Positions 11,491 through 23,100 of a stretch of DNA of 64,000 bases are shown piece after piece. The translations under genes were made by a program, and so were the position numbers. Within the stretch, counting starts at the first letter, position 1. The number at the start of each line of letters is the position of its first letter. The stretch lies in assembly GCA_013423325.1 (NCBI GenBank), contig BLJB01000180.1, forward strand, positions 307,851 to 371,850, read 5' to 3'. The stretch comes from Usnea hakonensis. Lineage: Eukaryota; Ascomycota; Lecanoromycetes; Lecanorales; Parmeliaceae. The notes beneath the pieces were generated by a model that was not told the origin of the DNA, made no database searches, and saw nothing but the letters and a program-made list of their open reading frames with translations.

Positions 11491-12115
11491 CTAAGTAATA
11501 CTGCTATACCCTTCCAACGCCTTCTGCGTCCACTCCCACAACTCCTCTCCAAGCTTCGGATCCGCAGACTTCTTAGACTGCTCCCCCCATCTTCCCCACA
11601 GGCTCACAGAAAGCCCTCGACGTGATATCCTTCGTCTGCGCCGTCGCCGCCTACAGGGAGTTGTAAGCGCCTTCGTGCGATGCAATTATTTGGCCCAACG
11701 TCGTCATCCAAATGAGTAACCGATCAAAGAACCCCAATTATTCTTTAAATCCGTCTCAATAAGACCAGCATGGATAGCGATCGTCGTGATAACCAGATAC
11801 CGCTTCGCAAGCTTGGATGCGTACACCACGTTGGCGAGCTTACTCTGTCCGTAGCGCAGCCAGTGATATTCTGCGATGATCGCAGTTGTGAAAAGACGAT
11901 GCCGCCGGTCGGTGGCATGCGGAAGCCCTGGGATGCGAGGGAGATGATGCGCGCGTCGCCGTGGGAGGCAGCGGTACGTTGGAGGGTGGGGAGGAAGTTC
12001 TTGATGAAGAGAGCGTGGGCGAGCTGGTTGATGCCGAATTGGTTCTCGTAGCCGTCGCGGGTGGTGCCGGCGGTGTGGGCCATGACGCCGGCATTGCAGA
12101 TGAGGACACGGCGAA
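11491..12115 (-). pseudogene. Short-chain dehydrogenase fragment, frameshifted
   Basis: The reading starts at the NAG region (LICNAGVMAHTAG), continues through QFGINQLAHALFIKNFLP and IISLASQGF, then shifts frame near 11868-11880 before the catalytic HWLRYGQSKLANVVYASKLAK. It ends with HAGLIETDL and a C-terminal part (KDITSRAF, later DPKLGEELWEWTQKAL) containing a stop where Trp is expected (TGG to TAG) and another frame change. The N-terminal half with TGxxxGIG is absent; upstream bases 12116-12200 hold nothing like it. Two or more lesions and a missing cofactor site make it a pseudogene. It is distinct in sequence from the SDR relic at 2.4-3.6 kb. Confidence 0.8.
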
Positions 12116-12580
12116 GCGAGCACTTATCCGACTGTCACACCCGTCTCATTGTGAGGTATCCATCGACAGCAAGTACGTCTGAACAGTACATGTCGTCTTC
12201 AAAGGAGGTTTGAGCCTGTTGGAACCTTTCGTTGCCCTTGCTATTATTTCATTTTCATGACTTGCGATCACGTTGTTGCTTTTGCTGACTTTTCTCCCTG
12301 CAATACTACATTTCTGTTTTATACACCCTCACGAGCGTGACAATTGTCCGTAAAAGGTGCTGGCACATGTTCCTGGTGGGTCATATTCGCAAATGAGACT
12401 AATCTGACGACACTGTGAGTGTTTGTACTCTACTATCTAAAAGAGAGGGTTTTTTACCGATATGATGCAAGAAAAAATGGTGCCATCTTCCAAACGGGAG
12501 GGTATCTCGCGTGGGAGTTGACAAATTGCTGGGCAAATTTCGTCAGTGTTTGTCCCCGTCATTGAAATCCGAAAGTTCTT
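12116..12580. other. Intergenic, no gene seen
   Basis: No open frame or RNA motif of note between the SDR relic and the end of the DUF6594 gene. Confidence 0.5.
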
Positions 12581-13655
12581 TCATTTGTTGCTATTCCCAA
12601 AATTGTTGCTGACAAATACGACAAGAACAGCTGCGTATCTACCACGGTGTCTTCGTCAGTATGTGCCAAATACAAAGCAACAAAAGTCCAAGTCGGCAGT
12701 ACTCACGCAGCTGTGGCCCCAAAGATCTCCGCTCTCCGCGCATTTGTTAGTAAGCCCACAACGAGAGCAAAGAGCGATGTGAAGAGCACTATCAGTCCGA
12801 CTCTTACATTAATGCTGCGGTCTGATACCAGGAGTAAGCACACTATGGCTCCGATCAGAAGTATAGCGCTGAATAGTACCGAGACTACTGCGCCAGCTCT
12901 TTCAATGCGTCTTTGAGGGTAGTAAAAGATCTCTCTGCTAGTGTTATAGGGGTCATCGCCACTTTCAGGTTGTCGTTTCTCCTTCCTTGCCGTCAGCCTG
13001 GTGACTCGGTCGTTCATTTACAAATTCACCTTGAAGAACCAGCCAAAATAGGATTGTAAGAAGATATCAAGGCGGTCAGTCTCTACTGGAGCCAAGGCCA
13101 CAAGATCTCGTTCATCCGTGAAAAGATTCTGATCTTGGCCCCACAGGACCGGGATAGATTTCGAAATGAACCACTTCCTAAAAGCCTTCAAGGTGCGACT
13201 TGTAGGGGGAGCGAGCGCGAGGACTCGATTTTCGAGCAACAAAGCTTCATCTAAGTCTATTAGCTACCGTGACTGACTATCGAAGGTATTTCCATCTCAT
13301 ACGCACGATACTCTTTCAACTTCAGCCGGATATTTTCTTGCAGAACTTGGTGTTGGCATGCTCTAGCGTTATCAGAATCGGAGTAGTGCTTCCAGTATCG
13401 TGCCGCCTTTTGTGCACGCTCATCGTCTATGTGTTTGGCGTCTTCTTCATCCAGCTGTTGGAGTCGTTTTTCTAATTCATGAAGCTCACTTTGGAGATAG
13501 AGTAGATTTCTTGCACTCAGATGAGCATACTTGCGATAGATGGCTGCGTCAGCATCTCTTGCGATGAAATGGGCGAACGAGGGGTATCCATCTAGCCTTT
13601 TTGGCCGAGGAAGGGAGTTCGAAGGGTGTGCTAGCTCGATAGCAGAAAGCGACAT
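12581..13655 (-). CDS. DUF6594 family membrane protein, 300 aa
   Basis: Exons 13655-13307, 13250-13030, 12981-12707 and 12638-12581; introns of 56, 48 and 68 nt splice in phase to 300 codons plus stop. The N-terminal part (YPSFAHFIARDADAAIYRKYAHLSARNLLYLQ, split here as YPSFAHF...AARNLLYLQ-like) is the usual start of fungal DUF6594 proteins. A coiled-coil-like ELHELEKRLQQLDEED follows, then the EYHEALLLENRVLAL join across intron 1 and DLVALAPVETDRL. Three C-terminal membrane segments are evident: AVVSVLFSAILLIGAIVCLL, VGLIVLFTSLFALVVGLL and AAVLVVFV. Function of the family is unknown; it is abundant in Pezizomycotina and often lies in variable regions. Confidence 0.88.
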
Positions 13656-14099
13656 GTGTCCTTGTAATTTTGTCGATGGTATTGGCAGTCAAAAGGATCA
13701 AGGATTATATGTATTTGCAAAGAATAGACAAAAAAAGATGCACTTGATGCTGTCGATGATGTGGCCATCATTTATCATTTTAGCGTCCTTAATCCCTGTC
13801 CCTCGGGCTTAGTGGCGGGGGCTTAGCCGCACCTACACTTATAGTAACCTGCCGTCTTCCATCATTCGCAACTCGACTTTCATCCCATCTTTCTTTCAGT
13901 CCAGACTTAATCAATCACCCACTCACTCCTGTGTCAGTTACAATATCAATCTTACCAGTGATGTAAAGAATGTGGAAAATGTCCTAATTCATCCAACGTC
14001 TGCAACTTCCTTGGCCTGAAAAGTACACGGCTACCAAGTTTCACAGCCTAGAGGTTGGCAATAATGTCGGGGTAAGACGCAGCCTTTTTCGAAGAGGTG
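13656..14099. promoter_or_regulatory. Divergent intergenic region (DUF6594 / two-DTG protein gene)
   Basis: The flanking genes are transcribed away from each other, so their promoters should lie here. Pyrimidine-rich stretches occur near 13850-13930. No specific factor site claimed. Confidence 0.4.
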
Positions 14100-16054
14100 A
14101 TGGCGTATGACTATTCACCCCCTCCGTCGGGGTACCATTCCTATGAGTACAAGCCTGTGGCCAACGACTACTCAACCTCTACACCAGGTTCCACTGACTA
14201 TGATTTCAAACGTGATGACGCAACTTCACCTTATGCAGGGGTCGCCCGCTACTATCCAAACGCTTTTTGGCTCACTTTTAAGCCTGGGTCATTAGGTAAG
14301 ATCCTCAATCCAAAGTCGATAGCAGTAGCCTTCTCACTCAAAGAGCCATCGCTCACGATCTCTGAACCAAAACATGCGCCATCATACCCTTTCTCGCCCC
14401 TTTCTCGCAGCTACAAGCAGCAGCTGACAGAACAATGTCAGATGGGTATCAAGACGAGCTATACAATCCATCAATGCAAGATGTACCAAAAACCATTTCG
14501 CCAAAGGAAGTGCTGCTAGAAGACTTTGACGACGCAGAAGAAGATGCCAGGACTTCGCTTTTCTCTGATTCTGAAACGTCTGAAGCCCCTGTTGTAACGT
14601 GGGCCAGAAGATCGAGGACCGAGATGGCCGAAAGACTTCAGATACTGCTTGAACCCTTTTTGGGACAGCGCAATCTTCGCAAAGACTCCCCTGATATACC
14701 GCGACCATCGACCTTCAAAAGGCAAGACGGAGAACAACGACTGAAATTGGCCCCTGTGGAATCTAATACTCGAGGTCATAGTCTCTTGAAGGCCAAACAA
14801 GGACTGATCGGCTTTGCAAATGGTTCCAGCACTACAGCCATGGCTGACACTGGATCAAGGAAGAATGTAATATCTGCATCTTATGCGAAGAAGCTAGACC
14901 TCAGAGTTGCGAGTCTGCCATCTACCTTTGAAATTGGCAATGCACGCAAGATTCAATCCATCGGTATGTACATATGTATATCTGTCTTTCTTGAATGGAG
15001 ATTTTTGACTACCGACTGTGGGATTCGAGCTAACGCTAAATGTTCTCTCGTTTCTTAGGAACTGTATCTCTTGATTGGACTTTTGCCGATAAACCGAAAG
15101 AGTCGTTCCCAATTCTCTGTCATGTTCTACCGAATTGCACGTATAATCTAATAATAGGAAACTCTTTTCTGACAGCCACAAAGACTTTGACAAAATTCTG
15201 CCACCGTCTAACCAAATGTCTTTTCAGGGTGGTCAGCAACATTTCGCACTTCAGCTTTCTGGGCGAGACATGTCAACGGCTGCATGGAACTCTAGCCGAC
15301 AAACTCTCAGCCCTCGCCATACCTGACACAGGGGCGGATAGGAACGTCATGAGCCTCCAATATGCCTTGGAAAACGGGCTCGAAATCCAAAGAGGGCCGA
15401 AACATTGTGGCTACCTCCAATTTGTGGATGGGAGCTATGACTTGACTGTGGGGCAAGTGAAGACTCACTGGACCTTTGCAACTGGTGAAAGGATCCCAGT
15501 AACCTTTGAGGTTCTAGAATACTGCTGCTCAGACGTCATCATCGGCGAGGAAATCTTGACCGAGCACAATATCTTTCAAAGACATGAAGCCTCCATTTTC
15601 CAGACTGCGGCCGTCGACGACGATTGCTTCGAATTGGCTCCCTTTGATTTTGTGAATTATTGGCAGAAAGGTTGCGAGAAATTCATGCTCAAGGCTGGGT
15701 TGGGGCGGGCGAAAGGTGTGCAGCCAAGGCCCGAGATAATACAACGCTCGCTAACGCATGGGACCAGATGACTCATATCCTCGCAATGGAGCAACAAGCG
15801 AGAATGCTCACTTCGAAGAGCAGCACCGTCGTGACGTCTGGAATCACAAGTACGACTTCGGAAGGAAGGCGTCCCGGGGTGAAAGAGAACTAGAGCGGGT
15901 CCGTAGGGAGCGCTACGAATTTGTCCACGGCTCTCGTTCTCGTTCCCTCGGACCTACGGACAACCAGATCTCCGGATGTGGGAATGAGAATCAGCAGCCG
16001 GAACGGCGGATGCCCGTGATTCCTAGTATTCCTACCTCACAGACTCCGCAGTAG
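14100..16054 (+). CDS. Protein with two retropepsin-type DTG motifs, 561 aa
   Basis: Exons 14100-14295, 14418-14963, 15059-15715 and 15768-16054; introns of 122, 95 and 52 nt (branch GCTAAC in the last) close to 561 codons plus stop. The N-terminus is Tyr/Pro-rich and disordered. Two aspartyl-protease-like motifs follow: TAMADTGSRKNVIS at about residue 200 and AIPDTGADRNVMS at about 320. Each is followed by the hydrophobic and polar pattern of retropepsins, including NLIIGNSFL and SDVIIGEEIL at the expected ILG-like positions. The C-terminus is charged (EERDxWN-like, RGERELERVRRERYEF). No reverse transcriptase or integrase is adjacent, so this looks like a stand-alone fungal retropepsin-like gene rather than a transposon. 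Proteolytic activity is inferred only. Confidence 0.82.
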
Positions 16055-17498
16055 CGCTGTGCTGCCTTTACTCTTCGCCGGACGTAGTGAACCCGACGAT
16101 GACTGTCTTTTCAATGAATTGTGGTTTCTTGCTGCAGCTTCTTTTTATGCGTCGAGGTTTTACAGCGCTTTTTGGATTCTAGGCAATGTTGGTCTTTGGA
16201 AGTGGGGAGGTCGGCACTGTCGGCCGGGAACCTAGTACCTCGCATCTGGTTGAGCCTCTGGGGTGTACTGGTCTGAGCTCGGGTGACTGTTTTGGGATGT
16301 CTTTGATTTTTGCACGTAAGTCGCGCCACGATGGTCATGTACCCCGAGTTTCTTTCAGATTTGACGACGTATGCTTGAGCCTTGCCTATTCCTTGTTGTA
16401 GTCTTCCACTTTTTCGCGCGCCCGTACACAACGTATGCAAAAATTTGTTTCTGTAGGAAAAAAGTTCCGATCTTTTGCAATTCCCAGCATCAGTATGATT
16501 GTTAGCTGATGGTAAGTTGGGCCCACCCACATCATTCATCTCCACTTGGATGAGAAGTGCTGGGAGTGTGGACTTCGTAGTAGAGTAAAGCTTGGGAAGG
16601 CTCGGTCTGTACTATGGGTGAATCTCTCCATAAAGTCTCTAAATTAGAGAGGTATAGTAGTAGTTTTATTGACTTCGAGCTTACCGTAATAGTCTCTTGG
16701 GTAGGAGCTCTCGGGGTACCCTTTAATTCTTAGGAAATATTCCTCTAAAACCTTTATCTTCTAAGAGAGATTTATTCTTTTTCTTGGATTCTTTAGTGGC
16801 CGACCCCTTAAACCCTCTTCCTCTAAGGTACCTACGAAGAGCCTCCTCTTTTTCTGTAATTCTTAGGGGCCGACCCCCTGAAACCCCCCCTCAGAGGTAC
16901 CTACGAAGAGCCTCCTCTTTCTCTGTAACTCTTAGGGGCCGACCCCCTGAAACCCCCCCTCCTCAGAGGTACCTACGAAGAGATTTACTCTTTATCTTTA
17001 ATACTTGGGGAGGAAAACCTGAGCAGTAGAGAAAGCAAGCTTTCCAAACAGTACGTAGCCGGGTTTCAGAACGAGTTATTTGTAAATCAAGACACTGCTA
17101 TCGAATCTACCTAGTCAGAGGAAGTGTGGAAAGGATTTATGTCGTTTGTCAAAAGAGTGGTATGAGATTCTAGGTTTTTTCTTCCAACTTTGCCTCGCGT
17201 GCACCAGTACCTCAGGGAGACAGCGCTTCTCGAGTCAGGGTATAGCAGTCCTTGAGGAAGAGGGAGTTTCAGGGGAAGGCGCAGGACGGTTGTTGACTTC
17301 TGATGCTGCTTTTTTCTTGGGAACGTCCTATGGACTAGGGAGTAGGCCTGGAGTCATTTGGACAAAGCACGTGAGGTGCTCTATCTGGTTGAAATTTAGG
17401 GCATGTATAGCAAATTTTTTGGATTTGTATGGTATAGGCAACACTCTAGCTAGCACAGAATACCTCAAAGACATGACCTCGTGACTCTCTTCTCTACT
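16055..17498. other. Intergenic with tandem repeat, no gene seen
   Basis: Between two convergently transcribed genes. A 144-codon antisense frame at 16111-16545 has no domain and low plausibility. From about 16600 the DNA becomes AT-rich and repetitive. Confidence 0.5.
16794..16996. repeat. About 70-bp tandem repeat, three copies
   Basis: Three head-to-tail units carry GGTACCTACGAAGAG at 16828, 16897 and 16969 with GGGGCCGACCCCCTGAAACC between. Spacing is 69 and 72 bp. The last two units are nearly identical, the outer ones more diverged. Confidence 0.9.
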
Positions 17499-19256
17499 CT
17501 ACTTTTTCAACGCCTTCTCCGGGTTCTGAGCAAACGCCCTGCACCATTTGTCCCACTCCTTGGACGCCTTGTCCAGGGTGTTTCTCATATCCGCCTTCAC
17601 TTCCTCAGTCTCCCATTGCTCGTCTTCCCAATTCTTCTCCGTGCCCCCAGTCTGACTCGGCGCCCATCCAATGGCCGCCAGCACCTCCGACTCCGTGGGC
17701 GCTATCTCTACGGAAGGAAAATGCCTGTGGTCATGGTCCCGACATCGAGCCATCAGGTAGTGGTTGAGCACTTCGAGACGCGGCGATTGTGTAAAGGTAA
17801 GGCGGAGTTTGTCTCCCGCCATTTCTTGTTCTTCGCTCTGACCATGTGTGGTTCCAGACTGCGTTGAAGACGTTAAGCGTTTCGTTACAGACCTCGCGGT
17901 TTTGGCGCCTCTGATGGACGAATAGGCCCAGACGCCATCGATTTCCAGTAGACCTCCGAAAGGCCAGACAACTGTTGCAAGGACATCAATGGCGCCGGAA
18001 ACGGGTAGGAGGCCAGTTGCTATGATCGAGTCACGTTGCGCTTTCGACTTGGTACGCATCATCGTGTTGATGAATTCCGCCTTGACTTGGTCGGGGGGAG
18101 CGGCATAGGAGGACGGATAGATCAATATCATTTCTTCCAGACCGACCGTCTTATGTGTAGTATCGCCTTCATTGACGCCGTCTTCTGTGTGCTTGTCGGC
18201 TGAGTCTGACTTTGCTCCGGGAATGCGATTCACAAAGTCCAGATTGGAGGACGTCGTTTTCCCAATAGCCCAGCTGATACCCTTGGTAGCCTTGCTCTTG
18301 ACGCCTTTCCAACTTGCAGTCTTCGCATCGCTGGTCTTGGCCGCACGAACCTCGCTTTGCCATTTGCGTTGTAGCTTGTGAAACTTTTCCTCCTTCTCGC
18401 CCTCAGCAGGTGCAGAGAGCGGCGGTGGTGGAGGTGTGTAGATAAGGAAACGGTCCGGGACAGACGAAGGCTCGACACCCTTAATTACAGGCTTCGGGAA
18501 GGGTACGAGGTAGGCGATCAACTTGTGAGGGTCACGAGTGTAATGGATAGGACTAGAAGGGTCATCATCTCCGTAATTCACATTTTGAGAGCTTGGTCGT
18601 CGAGGGGGCAACGGGGGGTGAAAGCCGGTGTCCAAGCTCTGACCGGATAGGCCAACCCCAGCTGGAGCGTGAGACTGCTGGGGCGGCGGTGGGTAGTATG
18701 GCTGAGAGGGTTGCCCAGGCACACTAGAGCCTTGCATCTGCTGTCCCTGAGAGGGTGGGGGATAGAACTCCTGCGACTGCTGCCCAGACATTACAGAAGC
18801 AGGCATCTCGTGGGAAGGAGGAGGGCCCTGTCCGGGAGCTCCCGAGTATGGCAATTGCTGGCCTTGAGAGGGCGGTGGTGGATAATGCTCCTTAGAGTCC
18901 GGTCCAGACACCCCAGAGTCCTGCTTCTGCTGAGGTGGTGGTGGGTAATACTGGGTCCATCCTTCCGTAGGATGCTGTAGCAGTGGGGTGTCGGGATCAT
19001 CCTGGGACCCTGCAGTTGAAGTATGCTGACCTTGCTGCACTCCTGGCGTCTGATCTGTGCCCATATATTGTTGGTTTACCGGTACACCGGCACCAATCTG
19101 ATATCCACCCTGCTGGCCTGCTTGTGGAGGGACGCCATTTCCATGCTGCGGATAATCCGTGGCTGGACGTCCGTCAGCGGCACCGCGAGCGTTCTCTTCA
19201 GCCTGCAGTTGTTGCGCATAGCGAGCATCTTGGTCGATGTAGTCGTGGGAAGCCAT
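17499..19256 (-). CDS. Proline-rich conserved fungal protein, 585 aa
   Basis: A single uninterrupted exon. Residues 1-260 are low complexity: Gln-, Pro- and Tyr-rich with repeated YYPPPPQ / YPPPPSQGQQ motifs that could bind WW or SH3 domains. Residues about 275-585 look folded: HKLIAYLVPFPKPV, an EMILIYPSSYAAPPDQVKAEFI segment, and a glycine-containing hydrophobic block LLPVSGAIDVLATVVWPFGG, which may touch a membrane. The C-terminus is charged (SKEWDKWCRAF). I recognise it as a style of protein conserved in Pezizomycotina but know no function. The first ATG, followed by ASHDYIDQDARYAQQLQAEE, is the natural start. It lies divergent to the I78 inhibitor gene. Confidence 0.85.
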   Translation of the reverse strand: MASHDYIDQDARYAQQLQAEENARGAADGRPATDYPQHGNGVPPQAGQQGGYQIGAGVPVNQQYMGTDQTPGVQQGQHTSTAGSQDDPDTPLLQHPTEGWTQYYPPPPQQKQDSGVSGPDSKEHYPPPPSQGQQLPYSGAPGQGPPPSHEMPASVMSGQQSQEFYPPPSQGQQMQGSSVPGQPSQPYYPPPPQQSHAPAGVGLSGQSLDTGFHPPLPPRRPSSQNVNYGDDDPSSPIHYTRDPHKLIAYLVPFPKPVIKGVEPSSVPDRFLIYTPPPPPLSAPAEGEKEEKFHKLQRKWQSEVRAAKTSDAKTASWKGVKSKATKGISWAIGKTTSSNLDFVNRIPGAKSDSADKHTEDGVNEGDTTHKTVGLEEMILIYPSSYAAPPDQVKAEFINTMMRTKSKAQRDSIIATGLLPVSGAIDVLATVVWPFGGLLEIDGVWAYSSIRGAKTARSVTKRLTSSTQSGTTHGQSEEQEMAGDKLRLTFTQSPRLEVLNHYLMARCRDHDHRHFPSVEIAPTESEVLAAIGWAPSQTGGTEKNWEDEQWETEEVKADMRNTLDKASKEWDKWCRAFAQNPEKALKK

Positions 19257-19588
19257 TGTGGTTGATCAATGGTAGAGAAGAGTATGAAGGTGAAGGTAAG
19301 TGAGGATGTGAAGGTCAATGGTATTGAGGAGGTGAAGACGAGATAGATAAATAGGTAGAGTACAAGAATGAACCCCTCGGACCCTGAAGCTTGGCGACGT
19401 CATTTGGTGGGGCGGAGTGTGGCTTGCGTATGACACAGCCTCAATTCTCAATTCTCAATTCTCCAGGCTGCCATTTAGAACAACATCTTGACTTACGAAT
19501 CGACCAACCAGCACTTCCAAAGTTCCTCGATACCAAAATAGAAACATAACGTACATCACCCTACAGTCCACGTACTCCTAACGCCACC
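19257..19588. promoter_or_regulatory. Shared divergent promoter region
   Basis: 332 bases separate two divergent ATGs (the proline-rich protein on minus, the I78 inhibitor on plus). The plus-strand start has a good fungal context (GCCACCATGC). A short AATTCTC triplication sits at 19442-19462. Confidence 0.5.
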
Positions 19589-19957
19589 ATGCCGCTCGTC
19601 GTCCCTGGTCTCATGAATTCTGGTGGCTCTACCAACAACAATCAAGACGACTGGATGAACAAGCTTGTTGGCAAAAAGCTTACTGAAGGCGCCTCTGACA
19701 ATACTGTAGGGACTCCGAGAGAAGACTGAAAGAACCCAAGCATGCTAATGGTCTTGTCTCAAAAGAGCTTCGCAAAGCAGGATCTGCCCAAAGAACATAG
19801 GGTCATTGAGCATGGAAGCATGGTCACGCAGGACTTCAAGCCAGATAGGTCAGTCCTCGATGGAGCTTGCTGTAAATGGAGGGTATCTGACGTGGATTAC
19901 AGGCTGAATGTACACTTGGCGGAAGACGGTACGGTCAGACATGTTGATTTCAAGTAA
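19589..19957 (+). CDS. Peptidase inhibitor I78-family protein, 84 aa
   Basis: Exons 19589-19705, 19766-19848 and 19903-19957, introns of 60 and 54 nt, 84 codons plus stop. The sequence shows the I78 pattern: WMNKLVGKKL near the N-terminus, PKEHRVIEHGSMVTQDF, then PDRLNVHL and the terminal EDGTVRHVDFK. I78 proteins are small serine-protease inhibitors (potato-inhibitor-like fold), and fungal members are typically cytosolic. No signal peptide is evident here. Target protease unknown. Confidence 0.88.
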
Positions 19958-20123
19958 TTGTATTAGAAGGCGGTGACAGGTCAGAGTTGATGGCGTCAAG
20001 TCGCCCTTTGACTTGTCTCTCCGCAATGATAATGCTGTACGCGTAATGAATGGTCTGGTCTGGTCTCATCAAAGCAAAGGGGCTCTTCGTGATTCATCCT
20101 CATCCGCATGAAATCGAGTTTAT

Positions 20124-23100
20124 TCAAAGCCCGAAATCATCCCCTACAGCGTCCAGTACCTCTCTTAACGCCTTTGTCATTTCCTCATCCCTCCATGCAG
20201 CCTTTAATGCCTTCATCACCAGTGAATACAGTCTATGCAAGTGCTTTTTATTCTTCGAGGTGATCCCAGGCGCAGCAGGTATAGCTTTCGGCTCCGATTC
20301 TAAATCGATCAAGGTATGCAGAACATACAACAATTCCTTCTTTTGCGACCCTGGCTGGGGCATACGCCCTCGTAGTGGATGATCCATAACATATGCTTTC
20401 AAGGTTAGGCCCACGCGTAGAATAAGATATGGAGCAGCTGCTTGTGCTAGTCGTACGCGATCAGGGGGGCTATCATAGACGGCCACGAGACCGAAGAGCT
20501 CATCGAGAAGCACATAGCTAAGCTTAGATCGAGGCGAAGGCAGAAGATCTTGGACTCGGCCGATGTGTGTGCTATTTAGGCCCTCAAGAAGCTCCTGATC
20601 TGGCCTGGCAAGATCGTCCGGATGTGGCTCATGGATTATCGAATTCGTGAAGATGGACTCTGCATATTTCCGACGTATGGTATCTGGTATTGATGATGAT
20701 CCAAGATCAGGTATGATGAGCTTCCGTAACCTAGTGAAAGCATCAATGTCAAAGACTTGATCCTTAGAGATCTCTTCCCAGCGAGCACATGCATCACAAT
20801 CAGCCGCTAGAATACCGCCACTGATTTCTACGACCGTTTCCCAGAACCGCGAGCCGGACTCTTGGCCCTGTTGAGAAGCATTAATAATAGGAAGGGAGGC
20901 TTCCAGTATAGTAAGCGCCGTCGACGTAGCCTTTCGCCAAGGTGAAGGTCCCTTCCCTTCGATCTGCCATCTGTACTTGAGGTGTAAAGGTACAGCAAGG
21001 GCAGAACAAGCCTTCGAGACCAGATCTGTAGCATCAATCTCAGTGTGCCTGATTTGACCCACGATATATGAATTGAGCAGATCCATAGCAGCTTTCGAGA
21101 TAGCAACGTACGTTTGGCTCTTTCCCAAGGACTGTTCTTTCTGTTCATAAGCTAAAGTCACGAAATTGTTAATAGATCCGACGAGCTCTGGTACCAATTC
21201 TGGGATACTGGTGGGTATCGATTGCAGAGTCTCGAGGACCAATACTTGCACAGGTGTCATACGATCAATGTCTGTGCTGTAGGGTGCTGCATTTGATTTA
21301 ACGACGCAAGTCTGTAGTTGTAACATGATTATGTGCGCCTGGCTTAGTTGAAGATCCTGCCCTATCAATCGTAGGAGCTGCCCCAAGCAAAGCAAGTAGG
21401 CAATGAGGGCATCCTGATTGCCGCTTTTCCTTTTTGAATCATCGACGTAAGATGCGGGATTACTGTCCTTCCACAGTTGCCACGCCTTGACCAATACTGG
21501 CTTCTCTTGGTGTTCAAGACCCTCGACGTCAGCAAGGATCTTACTCATTCCCGTAAAGACAGCATTGCTAACGCTTAATGACTGCCTTTTTAGGCAGCCG
21601 ATCAATTGTTCAAAGAATTCTAAGAATATCGGGGAGAGTAAGTCGTTGCCCTTGTAGGTGTCCAGCCATTGGGTAAATAGATTCGATAGACCTTCGATTT
21701 CAATTATAGCTGTTTCGTTCCAATTGTCTGCCAAGTCCTCACTAGTATCAGATTGTAAAGATTTCTTCCATGCCAGACGTCGCAGCTCATTTGATTCAAG
21801 TAATTGTCCTAAAACAACGTTGAAACAGATCTGTACTGCTGCGACTGGCAGTAGATCACTGCTGACGTCGAAGATTCTGAACAGTGTATGTAAAGCGCCT
21901 ATGTTTCTTTGTCAACAAACAACAGCTTGCTGCATTAAAATTGTTAGACTTACTGTGCCGGACTTCCAGCCTGCTATCAGTAGACAATCGAGTTAAGCGT
22001 AGTAATAGGTATAGCCACAAAGCTTGGGTCGACCTATCGTCATCCTGAGCTTTTGCCCAGTGCTTCAAGTCAATCTCGGTGGGATGATGCGTTTTTAGAA
22101 AGTCAAGGTCTATATTTCGGCCGTCACGTTGTAGGAAATCAGACACATTGCGAAAGAAAGTGGCTGTCTATTGAGATTGTCAGATCAGCCTGGTAAATTC
22201 AGCTTGTTGAGTACTCACAGTGAGGGAGATGTTCAAGTCCTGATCTTGAGCACTGAAAGAATGAAGGGTGTCTAACAGGGATAGAACATGCGAAGGCGGG
22301 ACGGAGCTTAGGAAATCGGAACAAATGAGCTGTAAGGACCCAAATGCAGGCTTGACAAGCTTCTGGGACCGAGAATGAGGCGAGACTGCATGGGTAGTAG
22401 GTTCGCCAGTAGGTTTAGTAAAGATGCTATCGATTATTGTAAGAACGCTGGTCCATCCAATCTCAAGTGAGTCACCACAGTGCTCGAGAATGGATCGCAA
22501 AGCTTCCAAAGAGAGTCGGTGTATCTCAATTTCACAGCTTTGCAAGGATTTTGTACCTTGCTGTCCCGAAGCGCTCAAGCACGAGATTTCGTTCGCCAAA
22601 GCCTCTAGGCTTCTGCCTCTGACAGCGTCACGCTCTTCTGAAGATAGTTCTTCTTCAGAGATTGCCACGACGACGACCAAGTCGTTGAGAGCACTGGCTG
22701 CCTTAATGCGAACTTCCGAATGTATAAGACTATCCCTCAAGACGCTAGTAAGTTTCTCTAAGAGAAATTCCCAACCTGTCTCTGTTATTTCTGACTGGAG
22801 TAGACGCACAACATTACTCTGAATCGCGTCATCAATCTTGTCCAGCACAAATTCACTACTGTGACTGGTCACGTTGGCGTCCATGGCAGCACCAGACACG
22901 CTGCGTACCTTCTGGTGCTTTCGTGCTGCAGGTTTTGCGTGAAGCAACCCATCGATCTGTGTTCCTCCGGATTGATCATCACCGACCGGAAGTAGAGAGC
23001 AGATACATTTTAGAAAATCCATGAAAGCTTTGTTTGGTAGGTCAGCCGTACTCTCAAACAGTCTGGACGCAGCAGTCTCGGCGGCAGTGATTTCTAGTCT

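Noticed and set aside
1..12115. Active secondary-metabolite cluster
   Set aside because: P450 and both SDRs are broken and there is no PKS, NRPS, terpene cyclase or pathway regulator in the window.
15716..15771. Frameshift near the end of the two-DTG protein gene
   Set aside because: A 52-nt intron with branch GCTAAC and acceptor CAG restores the frame.
14100..16054. LTR retrotransposon body
   Set aside because: No LTRs, reverse transcriptase, RNase H or integrase near the protease motifs.
16111..16545. 144-codon minus-strand open frame
   Set aside because: No domain, in the presumed 3' flank of the two-DTG protein gene; not enough support.
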